Assembly: GCA_013178295.1 (NCBI GenBank)
Contig: JABLWW010000013.1
Location: 1 to 64,000, forward strand
From: Anaerolineae bacterium
Lineage (GTDB): Bacteria; Chloroflexota; Anaerolineae; Anaerolineales; Anaerolineaceae
Reading direction: 5' to 3'
DNA: 64,000 bases
The notes under the pieces were generated by a model, which saw nothing but the letters and a program-made list of their open reading frames with translations, was not told the DNA's origin and did no database searches. The translations under genes and the position numbers were made by a program. Below, piece after piece: positions 25,519 through 34,424 of this stretch (position 1 is the first letter of the stretch; each line of letters starts with the position of its first letter).

Positions 25519-27045
25519 TCAGACAATACCTGTTGCCAATGCCATAATACGTTCCTGAGTTGCTTCTTGAATGTCCAGTATGTCACTTGAGCGCCCATTG
25601 CACATCACGATCACGCGATCACACATTCCCAAGACCTCTTCAAGTTCACTGGAGATCATGATGATGGAAACACCATGTTCGGCAAGTTCATTCATGAACT
25701 TGTAGATTTCGAATTTTGCGCCGACGTCAATTCCGCGAGTAGGATCGTCCATGATAAGGATTTTTGGTTTCGACATTAACCACTTGGCAATGACGACCTT
25801 CTGCTGGTTTCCTCCTGAAAGGGAATCACAGAGTATCTGCAAGCTTGGGGCTTTGATTCTCAGGTTCTTGGCTTGTTTACTCGCTTCTGCCAGTTCGGCG
25901 TCGCTGTTGATACGGAAAAACGAGGAGAACTGTTCCAGATTCGGTAGGGAGATGTTCTTCAAAATCGTTTGCATCAAAACGAGCCCCTGACCTTTTCGGT
26001 CTTCCGGGACAAGGCTGATACCATGTTTCATTGCCTGGCGGGCATTGGATAGTTTGACTTCCTTTCCCTCGATTTTGATAGCTCCTTTTGTGATTTTTCC
26101 ATACTCGCCAAAAATTGTGGTTACCAGTTCTGTACGTCCCGAACCCATCAATCCGGCGATCCCCAGAATTTCACCTTTGCGCAGGTTGAAACTAACTCCG
26201 TCCAACACCATACGCCCGTGCTGGTTGGGGTCCTCGGCATGAAGGTCTTCAACCTCGAGGATAATTTCTCCGGGATTTCGGTTTCCTTTTGGAAAACGCT
26301 CTTTCATCTCACGCCCGACCATATACTTGACCAGCTGGTCGCGATCTAACTCGCTAGTTGGCTGGGTGATAACTGATTTGCCGTCGCGCAGAACGGTAAC
26401 TGTATCGGTGATGCGGAAAAACTCTTCAAGCTTGTGCGAAATATAAATACAGGTAACGCCATGACTTTTGAGGGTTTTTAGAATCTCCATCAGTTTGTCA
26501 ATTTCGGCTTCAGTGAGGGCGCTGGTCGGTTCATCCAGAATCAGGATTTTGGCATTTTCTGAGAGCGCCTTGGCAATTTCTACCATCTGCATTTTCCCAA
26601 CCCCCAAATGTTTGACGATGGCTTGAGGCTGTACGTCCAGGTGATATTTATTCAAGATTTCTTTGGTATCTGCGTAGAGTTTGTTCCAGTTGATCGAACC
26701 ATGTTCCGTTGGTTCTTTGCCAAGATACACGTTTTCCCCGACGGTCATGTTGGTTACCAGGGTTAGTTCTTGGTAAACAATGGCAATGCCTTGATCCATA
26801 GCTTGTTGGATGGACCTATCTTTGAGTTGTAGCTCTTTACCGTCGTACAGAATTTTCCCATCGTAAGTGCCATAGGGATAGACACCCGACAGAATTTTCA
26901 TCAAAGTTGACTTACCGGCGCCGTTTTCTCCGCATATACCGTGGATTTCACCGCGCCGAATTTGGATAGAGACATTGTCCAGCGCAGTAACGCCGGGAAA
27001 ACGTTTTGTAACATTTTGAATATCTAAAATGATGTCATCGCTCAC
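25519..27045 (-). CDS. xylG: Xylose ABC transporter ATP-binding protein (two ATPase domains)
   Basis: 508 residues. First cassette: GENGAGKSTLMKILSGVYP (Walker A), LGVGKMQMVEIAKAL signature and LILDEPTSAL (Walker B). Second cassette: GLMGSGRTELVTTIFG, LSGGNQQKVVIAKWLMSKP and LIMDDPTRGIDVGAK, with the usual degenerate second Walker A of sugar transporters. Start is the GTG at 27045 behind GGAGGGG; the open frame continues to 27180 but overlaps the mRNA hairpin. Energises import with XylH. Confidence 0.94.
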   Translation of the reverse strand: MSDDIILDIQNVTKRFPGVTALDNVSIQIRRGEIHGICGENGAGKSTLMKILSGVYPYGTYDGKILYDGKELQLKDRSIQQAMDQGIAIVYQELTLVTNMTVGENVYLGKEPTEHGSINWNKLYADTKEILNKYHLDVQPQAIVKHLGVGKMQMVEIAKALSENAKILILDEPTSALTEAEIDKLMEILKTLKSHGVTCIYISHKLEEFFRITDTVTVLRDGKSVITQPTSELDRDQLVKYMVGREMKERFPKGNRNPGEIILEVEDLHAEDPNQHGRMVLDGVSFNLRKGEILGIAGLMGSGRTELVTTIFGEYGKITKGAIKIEGKEVKLSNARQAMKHGISLVPEDRKGQGLVLMQTILKNISLPNLEQFSSFFRINSDAELAEASKQAKNLRIKAPSLQILCDSLSGGNQQKVVIAKWLMSKPKILIMDDPTRGIDVGAKFEIYKFMNELAEHGVSIIMISSELEEVLGMCDRVIVMCNGRSSDILDIQEATQERIMALATGIV

Positions 27046-27127
27046 GTGGTACCCCTCCGCAAAAAAGATCTCCATTTTACATAGTAATTGCGGGGCATGG
27101 AAAATCGTAGCTGAGGTAATTTTTGCT

Positions 27128-27166
27128 TCCAGTTCCCTCAAGATACTTTCTCTTGAGGGAACTGGA
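27128..27166 (-). repeat. Long hairpin between xylF and xylG
   Basis: Arms 27128-27143 and 27151-27166 are perfect 16-base complements (TCCAGTTCCCTCAAGA) around a seven-base loop. No T-run follows on the minus strand, so it is not a simple terminator; a stabilising 3' end that keeps binding-protein message in excess is the common role of such hairpins. Confidence 0.75.
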
Positions 27167-27183
27167 GTGGGTTGTAACACTAT

Positions 27184-29352
27184 TTATGGCTTGGGGGGGC
27201 GGTCTGCTTCGGGGATGTCGCGATAGACATCATCGTAAGACTGAAAACCACTCTTCACCACCAGCTCATAAACATTATCTTTGGTGACCTGTTGAACAGG
27301 CAGGAAGTGGCAGGGCACTTCACCGGTCTTGGAGGGATCGTTGGTGAGTTCAGCCATGGTGTACATCTTCAAGTCGGTGGGTGCGCCTTTGAGGAGTTTG
27401 TCAGCCAGGTCAACCGCCAGAGGGGACAGATTGCGGATGTCCTTGAGGATGGTAACGGTCAGTTCTCCCTTGACGATGCTGTTGCAGCCATCGGCGGTGG
27501 CATCCTGACCGGAGATGGGCACTTTGCCAGCCAGGCCCTGGGCTTTCATTGCCTGGAGGGCGCCCAGTGCAGTGCCATCGTTGGAGGCGACCACAGCATC
27601 AATCTTGTTACCGGCAGCAGTGAGGATGTTTTCCATGAGCTTCAGGGCATTGGCAGCATCCCAGTTATCCACCCACTGGTCTGCCACGACTTCGATTTTG
27701 TCCTTGTATTTTTCAAGGACTTCATCCTGCCCCTGGCGGAAGAGGATGGCGTTGTTGTCGGTGGGGCTGCCGCCGAGCTTGACAAGGCGCAGTTTGCCCT
27801 TGCTGTTGACGTCCCAGTTTTCGATATCAACAGCCTTCATGACGCCGTCCGCCTGCTGGCGTCCGACCTCGACGTTGTTGAAGGAGACATAAGCGGCGAT
27901 CTTGGTGGTCTTGATAAGGCGGTCATAAGCGATGACCTTCACGCCAGCATCAGCAGCTTTGTCAACGGAGGTGACGATGGCATCACCGTCTTCGGCGACC
28001 ACGATGAGGGCTTTGACACCCTGGCTGACCATGTTGTCGATCTGGTCATTCTGGAGCTTGACGTCGTGATTGGCTTCCTGTGTGAGGACTTCGTAGCCTT
28101 TCTCTTCCAGAAGCTTGCGCATGAGCACTTCTTCGTTTTTCCAGCGCTCGGTAGCGAAGTCGGAGAAAGAAAGACCTACTTTGATTTTTTCCCCAGAGGG
28201 TGCGGCTGCTGCGGGTTCTTCACCGGTTTTTGGGGGGCGGTCTGCTTCGGGGATGTCGCGATAGACATCATCGTAAGACTGAAAACCACTCTTCACCACC
28301 AGCTCATAAACATTATCTTTGGTGACCTGTTGAACAGGCAAGAAGTAACAGGGCACTTCACCGGTCTTGGAGGGATCGTTGGTGAGTTCAGCCATGGTGT
28401 ACATCTTCAAGTCGGTGGGTGCGCCTTTGAGGAGTTTGTCAGCCAGGTCAACCGCCAGAGGGGACAGATTGCGGATGTCCTTGAGGATGGTAACGGTCAG
28501 TTCTCCCTTGACGATGCTGTTGCAGCCATCGGCGGTGGCATCCTGACCGGAGATGGGCACTTTGCCAGCCAGGCCCTGGGCTTTCATTGCCTGGAGGGCG
28601 CCCAGTGCAGTGCCATCGTTGGAGGCGACCACAGCATCAATCTTGTTACCGGCAGCAGTGAGGATGTTTTCCATGAGCTTCAGGGCATTGGCAGCATCCC
28701 AGTTATCCACCCACTGGTCTGCCACGACTTCGATTTTGTCCTTGTATTTTTCAAGGACTTCATCCTGCCCCTGGCGGAAGAGGATGGCGTTGTTGTCGGT
28801 GGGGCTGCCGCCGAGCTTGACAAGGCGCAGTTTGCCCTTGCTGTTGACGTCCCAGTTTTCGATATCAACAGCCTTCATGACGCCGTCCGCCTGCTGGCGT
28901 CCGACCTCGACGTTGTTGAAGGAGACATAAGCGGCGATCTTGGTGGTCTTGATAAGGCGGTCATAAGCGATGACCTTCACGCCAGCATCAGCAGCTTTGT
29001 CAACGGAGGTGACGATGGCATCACCGTCTTCGGCGACCACGATGAGGGCTTTGACACCCTGGCTGACCATGTTGTCGATCTGGTCATTCTGGAGCTTGAC
29101 GTCGTGATTGGCTTCCTGTGTGAGGACTTCGTAGCCTTTCTCTTCCAGAAGCTTGCGCATGAGCACTTCTTCGTTTTTCCAGCGCTCGGTAGCGAAGTCG
29201 GAGAAAGAAAGACCTACTTTGATTTTTTCCCCAGAGGGTGCGGCGCCTGGGGCTTCTGTTGACTGGGGTGGTGTGGCACAGCCAAGCAGCATGCTGACGC
29301 TGACGAGGAGAGCCATACCGACCATAACGATACGATACATCTTTCTACTCAT
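27184..29352 (-). CDS. xylF: Xylose-binding lipoprotein with two nearly identical tandem binding domains
   Basis: 722 residues, twice the usual length. Lipoprotein signal with lipobox LLGC (Cys25), then a complete XylF-type domain (KVGLSFSDFATERWKNEEVL to IPEADRPP), a short TGEEPAAAA linker, and a second complete copy. Domains repeat every 346 residues and differ visibly at one residue (Tyr or His in the PC-FLPVQQ segment). Each has the sugar-site pattern SNDGTALGALQAMKAQGLAG and ISGQDAT. Anchored outside, it would feed XylGH. AGGAGGAACCA precedes the ATG. Either a genuine double-headed receptor or a recent, unstable duplication. Confidence 0.9.
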   Translation of the reverse strand: MSRKMYRIVMVGMALLVSVSMLLGCATPPQSTEAPGAAPSGEKIKVGLSFSDFATERWKNEEVLMRKLLEEKGYEVLTQEANHDVKLQNDQIDNMVSQGVKALIVVAEDGDAIVTSVDKAADAGVKVIAYDRLIKTTKIAAYVSFNNVEVGRQQADGVMKAVDIENWDVNSKGKLRLVKLGGSPTDNNAILFRQGQDEVLEKYKDKIEVVADQWVDNWDAANALKLMENILTAAGNKIDAVVASNDGTALGALQAMKAQGLAGKVPISGQDATADGCNSIVKGELTVTILKDIRNLSPLAVDLADKLLKGAPTDLKMYTMAELTNDPSKTGEVPCYFLPVQQVTKDNVYELVVKSGFQSYDDVYRDIPEADRPPKTGEEPAAAAPSGEKIKVGLSFSDFATERWKNEEVLMRKLLEEKGYEVLTQEANHDVKLQNDQIDNMVSQGVKALIVVAEDGDAIVTSVDKAADAGVKVIAYDRLIKTTKIAAYVSFNNVEVGRQQADGVMKAVDIENWDVNSKGKLRLVKLGGSPTDNNAILFRQGQDEVLEKYKDKIEVVADQWVDNWDAANALKLMENILTAAGNKIDAVVASNDGTALGALQAMKAQGLAGKVPISGQDATADGCNSIVKGELTVTILKDIRNLSPLAVDLADKLLKGAPTDLKMYTMAELTNDPSKTGEVPCHFLPVQQVTKDNVYELVVKSGFQSYDDVYRDIPEADRPPKP
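27193..29244. repeat. Tandem direct repeat of about 1.01 kb inside xylF
   Basis: Copies at about 27193-28206 and 28231-29244, offset by exactly 1038 bases (346 codons). Comparison by eye finds three base differences, near 27303-27310 against 28341-28348; elsewhere the copies look identical. The 24 bases between them encode the linker. Confidence 0.9.
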
Positions 29353-29505
29353 TGGTTCCTCCTAAATACATAACAGTCTATTAGCAAACCTGGGCTTACA
29401 TAAGATAAAAGAGTTTATTTTTGTATATCCTTTCTAACGTTTTTACCTCCTTTGCAGTGAACTCAACCCAATACACACTTTGTTGCTTAATGACTAGGGT
29501 TGGGG
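29353..29505. other. Gap between xylR and xylF
   Basis: 153 bases, AT-rich. A Shine-Dalgarno-like AAAGGAGGTAAAAACG (minus strand, near 29440-29455) has no start codon after it. No clear operator of the 30785-30807 type was found, so xylF may be read through from xylR or use a weak promoter. Confidence 0.4.
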
Positions 29506-30762
29506 CTAAATGGAATACAGCGGCTCGCGAACGATGTCGTCCAGGACAAGCGTGGCTGCACCCAAAGCGCACGCATCCAATCCTTGGACAGAAGCTTCAA
29601 TGCGTAGACTGCCGCGTAATGGTGGAAGTAGATTTTTGTTGGTGTATTCCCGAATGATAGGGATTAGCCATGGGCCGCACAGGCTCAGCGCGCCGCCTAG
29701 AACGACCATCTCGGGGTTGAAAATGTTGGCGAGGTTGGTGATTCCAATTGCCAGATGTCTGCCGACTTCTTTGAGCGCATTGAGCGCCACCTCATCTCCA
29801 TGCCGTGCGGCATCCACAACATGCTGGGGGGTGATTTGCTCGATCTCGCCGTTGACCATGCCCAAAAGAGGGCTTTGCGCTGCGCTGGCGGTGTCCATGT
29901 GTTGCAGAACCTGACGCACACGGTGCAAAAGGGCGCGCGGTCCGGCATACGTCTCCCAGCAACCGCGCCTGCCGCAGCCACACACCTCGCCGTCTTCGTA
30001 GATGGTGGTATGTCCGATCTCACCTGCATAGCCGCGCGCGCCTTTGAACAGATGTCCGTTGAGCATGATCCCGCCGCCCAGCCCGATGCCGGTGGAGATG
30101 TGGATGAAATCATTGACATCGTGCGCCACGCCGTAATAAAACTCTCCTAGGGCGGCGCAGTTGGCTTCGTTTTCAACAAAGACTGGAAGATTGAAACGGC
30201 GCGTCCACATCAGGCGAATAGGGGTATCCTGCCACTTCAGGTTGGGCGCAAAAACCAGCTTTCCCTGGTTGGCGTCCACCAATCCGGGCACGCCTACCCC
30301 GATTCCCAGTGGGCGCAGGTCGAGCGTTTTACCAAATTCCAGCGCTTCACTGATCATGGTTTCGGCGCGCTCAAGGACGGCGATCTGCCCCCTGAGAGGG
30401 TCTGAGACGTCGTTCACTGTGTGGGGAACGCGGCGCTGCCAGAGGATGCCTGCGGTGAAGTTGGTCAGAAGAACCAGGAGGAAATCTACACCGATCTCGA
30501 CGCCGACGGCACAACCGCCCTGCGGGTTGAACTGAAGCAGGATGCCCGGGCGTCCGATTTTGCTATCCTGGAGCATGGTTTCATGCACGTATCCCTGGTC
30601 AATCAGATCGTCAACGATGCTGGAGATGGTGCTGCGGTTAAGACCGGTTTTGACAGAAAGCTCGGCGCGCGAAAGCGGGGCATGGCGGCGCAGACAATCC
30701 ATCACGGTGGTGGTGTTGAGTTTGCGCATCAGCGCCAGGTCAGCTGTTTTGGGTCTGCTCAT
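29506..30762 (-). CDS. xylR: ROK-family transcriptional regulator, XylR type
   Basis: 418 residues. N-terminal winged helix (LSRAELSVKTGLNRSTISSI, GRPGILLQF) and a ROK sugar-kinase-like domain (GVEIGVDFLLVLLTNFTAGI, GVGVPGLVDANQG, NEANCAALGEFYYG, STGIGLGGGIMLNGHLFKGA) with the zinc motif CGCGRRGCWE. Expected to repress xylose genes without sugar. Located directly upstream of xylF with 153 bases between; a consensus promoter and an operator palindrome precede it, so it is probably autoregulated. Confidence 0.92.
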   Translation of the reverse strand: MSRPKTADLALMRKLNTTTVMDCLRRHAPLSRAELSVKTGLNRSTISSIVDDLIDQGYVHETMLQDSKIGRPGILLQFNPQGGCAVGVEIGVDFLLVLLTNFTAGILWQRRVPHTVNDVSDPLRGQIAVLERAETMISEALEFGKTLDLRPLGIGVGVPGLVDANQGKLVFAPNLKWQDTPIRLMWTRRFNLPVFVENEANCAALGEFYYGVAHDVNDFIHISTGIGLGGGIMLNGHLFKGARGYAGEIGHTTIYEDGEVCGCGRRGCWETYAGPRALLHRVRQVLQHMDTASAAQSPLLGMVNGEIEQITPQHVVDAARHGDEVALNALKEVGRHLAIGITNLANIFNPEMVVLGGALSLCGPWLIPIIREYTNKNLLPPLRGSLRIEASVQGLDACALGAATLVLDDIVREPLYSI

Positions 30763-30784
30763 TTTGGGTGTTTGGGTAAGGGAA

Positions 30785-30840
30785 TAGTTTGTTGTCAGGA
30801 CAAACTAAATAGATTATACAAAATTTCACACGTCTGTCAA
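30785..30840 (-). promoter_or_regulatory. Consensus promoter with XylR-type operator upstream of xylR
   Basis: Minus strand TTGACA (30835-30840), 16-base spacer, TATAAT (30813-30818), both perfect. Just downstream, TAGTTTGT (30785-30792) and ACAAACTA (30800-30807) form an inverted repeat with a seven-base spacer. The half-site resembles xyl operators of Firmicutes. Bound regulator would block the promoter. Confidence 0.8.
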
Positions 30841-30881
30841 GTGGGAAAATTCATGCAAGAGGGGGGCACGGTCAGGCGGCG

Positions 30882-32099
30882 TCAGCTTTGCTGCGGCATC
30901 TCTTCCCAGTGCAGATTGGAAAACAGATTGGGGTTAAAATTGGGGTCTTCGGTTACGATGTATTCGCCCAGATTGTTTGCCCAGGCATGACCATAGCCGG
31001 AGGGCAGTTCAACCACTTGCTCGCGGTGCGGGTCGTAAAAGCCTTCCACACCGCGCATGGCGCGGCTCCATTCCAGGTTCTGGCGGTCTTGCACTTCTTG
31101 GCGATGATACCAGCTTTGCAGGTTCTGCTCGCGGATTTCGCGGCTGGTTTGCGCCAGGATCTGGCTGATTTGCCCGATGTGGTGGATGCGCTGAATCTGC
31201 TGCCGGGCAAGATATTGAATAATGGACTGATAGGCGGCATACCAGTGCGGGTTGAGTCGGAAAGAGTATGCCATGACACCAAACAGCTTGGACGCCGCAT
31301 CCATACGACCCGGCGCAGTGCGGAAGGAGAACAGATAATCAATAAACCAGAAAAACACCTCGGCAGCGGCGAGCATGGTGATCATCGGGGCACGGAAGAC
31401 CTCTACCACGCCGTACATGTCTTCTTCGTACGCACTGCCTTGCCATCCATAGCGGATGCGTACCCTGCCGCCTTCTGCCCACCCTCCGCTGGCGGCGGCT
31501 TCGGATTTGACCAGGCGCGGCAGATCGGGTTGTGGAGAAAAATCAACCACCTGCAGATTTTGCATCTGTGAGCGGTAGCGCGGCAGGACAAATTTGAACA
31601 TCGCCTCCTGGATGTTCACCGGCTGATGCACCTCGGCGCCAAAGTAGCGTGAACCGGGCGGGAACATCATCTGGGTGAGGGGGGCGGTATTCCAGGTAAA
31701 GTTCATATTGGGCAGTACCTCGAATATCTCTGCCCCCTGCGGGTTCCATACCTGAAAAGCTGCGACTGCCGGCATGCCCGGGTTATCCAGTGCCCAGCGG
31801 CACCCGCCGCGAAAGTCCCACCCGACCGGAATGAGCATGCGGAACATTTCCAGCCCGGTGCCTTCACGGTCGGTGTAACGCAGTTCTTTCAGACGCATGC
31901 CCAGTGCGGCGTTGACTTCCGCCTCCTGTGAGCGGGAATCTGGCGCGCTGTGGGCGATCACCACGCTCGAGCCGCAGTACTGGCAAATCACATAGGCTTC
32001 TGCGGCGGGGGTAAGGTTGGCGCCGCATTGCGGACACTGAAGCGCTGTGGGGTGAAATTCATGAGGTGAGGCTTGGTGCATGCAAAACCCTGTCTGCAT
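30882..32099 (-). CDS. Zinc-ribbon protein of unknown function
   Basis: 405 residues, not recognised. A zinc ribbon opens it (CPQCGANL at 22-29 and CQYCGSS from 39). The bulk looks globular and soluble: FRMLIPVGWDFRGGCRWALD, PGSRYFGAEVHQP, a helical part QRIHHIGQISQILAQTSREI, and a final segment (LPSGYGHAWANNLGEYIVTE). Aromatic-rich loops may bind a ligand. It stands alone between xylR and a flavodoxin gene, so context gives no function. The ATG at 32081 is an alternative start. Confidence 0.75.
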   Translation of the reverse strand: MQTGFCMHQASPHEFHPTALQCPQCGANLTPAAEAYVICQYCGSSVVIAHSAPDSRSQEAEVNAALGMRLKELRYTDREGTGLEMFRMLIPVGWDFRGGCRWALDNPGMPAVAAFQVWNPQGAEIFEVLPNMNFTWNTAPLTQMMFPPGSRYFGAEVHQPVNIQEAMFKFVLPRYRSQMQNLQVVDFSPQPDLPRLVKSEAAASGGWAEGGRVRIRYGWQGSAYEEDMYGVVEVFRAPMITMLAAAEVFFWFIDYLFSFRTAPGRMDAASKLFGVMAYSFRLNPHWYAAYQSIIQYLARQQIQRIHHIGQISQILAQTSREIREQNLQSWYHRQEVQDRQNLEWSRAMRGVEGFYDPHREQVVELPSGYGHAWANNLGEYIVTEDPNFNPNLFSNLHWEEMPQQS

Positions 32100-32272
32100 G
32101 TATCATCGCGCTTTTGTGCTGCGGCTTCAAGCCTTTTGAGTTTCCGGTTTTGATCTTTCTCTGAATGGGAATTCGTCGCTGCCCCTGGTCTTCGTATGCG
32201 GTCGTGCTAGGGATATTGTTCTGGTGGTTGTTGCGTGTAGCCAAAATATCGCCAATTAGTCAACACGAGGTA
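32100..32272. other. Short gap without gene
   Basis: 173 bases between the zinc-ribbon gene and the flavodoxin gene; no feature seen beyond ordinary AT-rich sequence. Confidence 0.4.
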
Positions 32273-32749
32273 TCAGCCCGTCATCAGCCCACTTGCCCAG
32301 CGTGCGGCGCGTTCCAGTTCGCCCTCTTTCAGCGGACCTTCGGTATCGGTGATGAAGAAGCCTTCGGGCGGGGCAACCAGTTGCCCGCCTTTGCGCTGCA
32401 GCTGTTTGGCGATTGGCTCGGCGGCATAGCCAAACAGCTTGACGAAAAATGTCAGAACGGCTGACCCCACTGTTTCGATCTCTGCCCGCGTGTCAAAAGC
32501 TGCCACCTTCACGCCTTTGAGACCGTTTCTGGGGATGCTGCCCAGCAGTTTTTTGATTTCCGGTGTGGGCTGAAATGCCCGCGTCGGCGAGCCGACCACC
32601 AGCAGAGCGGCTTCCATCATATCGTCCACAGTTGCCTGCTCCACTTTGAGCACGCTGACCGCTTCTTTTGCCCTCAGGGCGTCTCCGATTGCCAAAGCAA
32701 TTTTCTCCGTGTTGCCAAAAACCGAATCATAGATAACAAGCGCTGTCAT
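32273..32749 (-). CDS. Flavodoxin-like protein
   Basis: 158 residues of flavodoxin fold: FMN phosphate loop VIYDSVFGNTEKIA (T/S-x-GNT), VVGSPTRAFQPTPEI, and VAAFDTRAEIETVGSAVLTF. An electron carrier or an oxygen-insensitive redox regulator. Residues usual for FMN ring stacking cannot be confirmed by eye. Monocistronic and not close to an evident partner reductase. Confidence 0.85.
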   Translation of the reverse strand: MTALVIYDSVFGNTEKIALAIGDALRAKEAVSVLKVEQATVDDMMEAALLVVGSPTRAFQPTPEIKKLLGSIPRNGLKGVKVAAFDTRAEIETVGSAVLTFFVKLFGYAAEPIAKQLQRKGGQLVAPPEGFFITDTEGPLKEGELERAARWASGLMTG

Positions 32750-32833
32750 TGGGGTATGCCTCCATTGGGTGGTGTTATCAGTGTAGCATCATTTGTGCAA
32801 AGTTTTAATTGGGTTGGTGGGAAACATGAGTTC

Positions 32834-32956
32834 ATGGTCAGGGGCAACCTGCGCCTGGTGCTGCCTAATCTGCATCAGGACGAAATGGGTAGCCCCCTGC
32901 TTGCCCGGGTGATAAGACAGGCTGGTCTCGATCGTGAGACTTGGGAAAAACTTTAG
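32834..32956 (+). pseudogene. Remnant of a HicA-family toxin
   Basis: About 40 residues from an ATG at 32834 (an open frame runs from 32756). MVRGNLRLVLPNLHQDEMG then SPLLARVIRQAGLDRETWEK matches the C-terminal half of HicA mRNA interferases (pattern RGN-R-x3-P-N-H and RQAG-R-E-W). The preceding GKHEF stands where GSHH, with the catalytic His, is expected. The N-terminal beta strand is missing and no HicB antitoxin follows. Best read as a decayed toxin gene. Confidence 0.45.
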
Positions 32957-32998
32957 CGATGTTCTTTATGAATCAAGCTCTGTTGGCGGCAATTAGAA

Positions 32999-34420
32999 TC
33001 AGCCGCGCGGCAGGGTGATCACCATGCGTGTTCCCTTGCCCTGCGCCGATTCGGCGCGGATGCTGCCGCCGTGCGCCTCCACCAGGGCGCGCGCAATTGA
33101 AAGTCCCAACCCCGTTTCACCGTCTTCGGCATGGCGCGAGCGGTCGCCGCGGTAAAAGCGCTCGAACAGGTGCGGCAGGTCTTCAGGCGGGATGCCGCAG
33201 CCGGTATCCTCCACACACAGCAGCACTGCCTCACCTTCCTCCATTGCCGAGAGGGTGATTTCCCCACCGGCAGGCGTGTAGCGCAGAGCATTGCTGATCA
33301 GGTTGTCAAATACCTGCATCATGCGCGCCTCATCCACCATGACCTCAGGCAGGTTGTCTGCTGCTGCCACGCGGAGCTTCACCTTGTTTTGTTCGGCAAG
33401 CTCGCGGTAGGGGGCGCAGGCGCGCTCCAGCAGATAAGCGGGCGTCATGCGCTGCGGGTTGAGGGTCAATTCACCGGCATCCGCCAGCGAGAGCATACGC
33501 AGGTCGCCCACCAGGTTTTGCAGCCGTTCGATTTCGGTATAGATGAGATGCAGCCGCTCGGGAGAAGCTTCCAGCACACCATCGCGCATTGACTCGATGT
33601 AGCCCCCGATGACGGTCAGCGGGGTGCGCAGATCGTGGGCAATGTCGGCGGTCATCTGGCGGCGCAGCTGGTTTGCCCGTGCCACCTCCTGGCTCATGGC
33701 GTTGAATGACTCTGCCAGGTGGGCAATCTCGTCATCTGAGCGCACGTTCACTGTTGTGCCGTAGTTGCCCCGCGCAATGTTCTGCGCTGCCTCGGTCAGA
33801 TGGCGCAGCGGGCGCAGCATGCGCCGTGCCATCCACATACCCAGCCCCAGCGCTGCCAGCAGCGCCAGCCCGGTGGCATAGAGCAGGGCAGTGTTGAAGC
33901 GCTGCAGGTAGCGGTTTTCGGCGGCGGTGAAGTGCGGCGGGCGGCGCAGAAAGACGATGGTTCCCACCCGCTGCCCGTTCACCTCTACCGGCGTGCCGGA
34001 GGCGATCTCCTCGGCTGGCAGGGGCATTTTGACCGGAAAGCCGGGTTCAGCAGGGACGACCACGTCTCCGCTGGCATCTGCCAAAATAAACATGCGCGGC
34101 GGGTCGCTATTCTCTCCCTCCTGCGGCGGGGGGAAATTAGCGCCAGCATTGGGGGGCGGCGCTCCTCCTCCCGCAAAGGGAATCACAAAAGGCGCGCCGG
34201 GATATACCTGTGACCAGTCTTCTTCCAGTCCTTCCCACGACCCGTGCAGACTGTAATAAGTTTCCAGATTTTTTTGCAGTTCGAGGGTCTTCTGGTCAAC
34301 AATCAGACTGCTCAGGTGTTCGACGCTGCGGATGCGGATGAAAAGCACCAGCAGCCCGGCGGTGAGCAGCGCCACCAGCATAAACGCCAGCACCATTTTC
34401 CAGGCGAGTGAACGACGCAT
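32999..34420 (-). CDS. Sensor histidine kinase of an OmpR-type two-component system
   Basis: 473 residues. Membrane helices near residues 10-30 and 175-195 bracket an outer sensor with a proline/glycine-rich stretch. HAMP domain (MARRMLRPLRHLTEAAQNIA), H-box ADIAHDLRTPLTVIGGYIES, N-box VFDNLISNALRYTPAGGEI, CVEDTGCGIPPEDLP and GLGLSIARALVEAHGG. Start ATG at 34420 follows AAGGAGG. It begins four bases after the response regulator stop and the pair is divergent from the efflux operon at 35303. Confidence 0.92.
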   Translation of the reverse strand: MRRSLAWKMVLAFMLVALLTAGLLVLFIRIRSVEHLSSLIVDQKTLELQKNLETYYSLHGSWEGLEEDWSQVYPGAPFVIPFAGGGAPPPNAGANFPPPQEGENSDPPRMFILADASGDVVVPAEPGFPVKMPLPAEEIASGTPVEVNGQRVGTIVFLRRPPHFTAAENRYLQRFNTALLYATGLALLAALGLGMWMARRMLRPLRHLTEAAQNIARGNYGTTVNVRSDDEIAHLAESFNAMSQEVARANQLRRQMTADIAHDLRTPLTVIGGYIESMRDGVLEASPERLHLIYTEIERLQNLVGDLRMLSLADAGELTLNPQRMTPAYLLERACAPYRELAEQNKVKLRVAAADNLPEVMVDEARMMQVFDNLISNALRYTPAGGEITLSAMEEGEAVLLCVEDTGCGIPPEDLPHLFERFYRGDRSRHAEDGETGLGLSIARALVEAHGGSIRAESAQGKGTRMVITLPRG

Positions 34421-34424
34421 GGGG

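Noticed and set aside
27292-29262. Long plus-strand open frame (656 codons) opposite xylF
   Set aside because: Mirror of a duplicated, codon-biased real gene; no ribosome site and no recognisable domain.
29421-29657. Small plus-strand open frame between xylF and xylR
   Set aside because: Runs into xylR antisense; no start signal.
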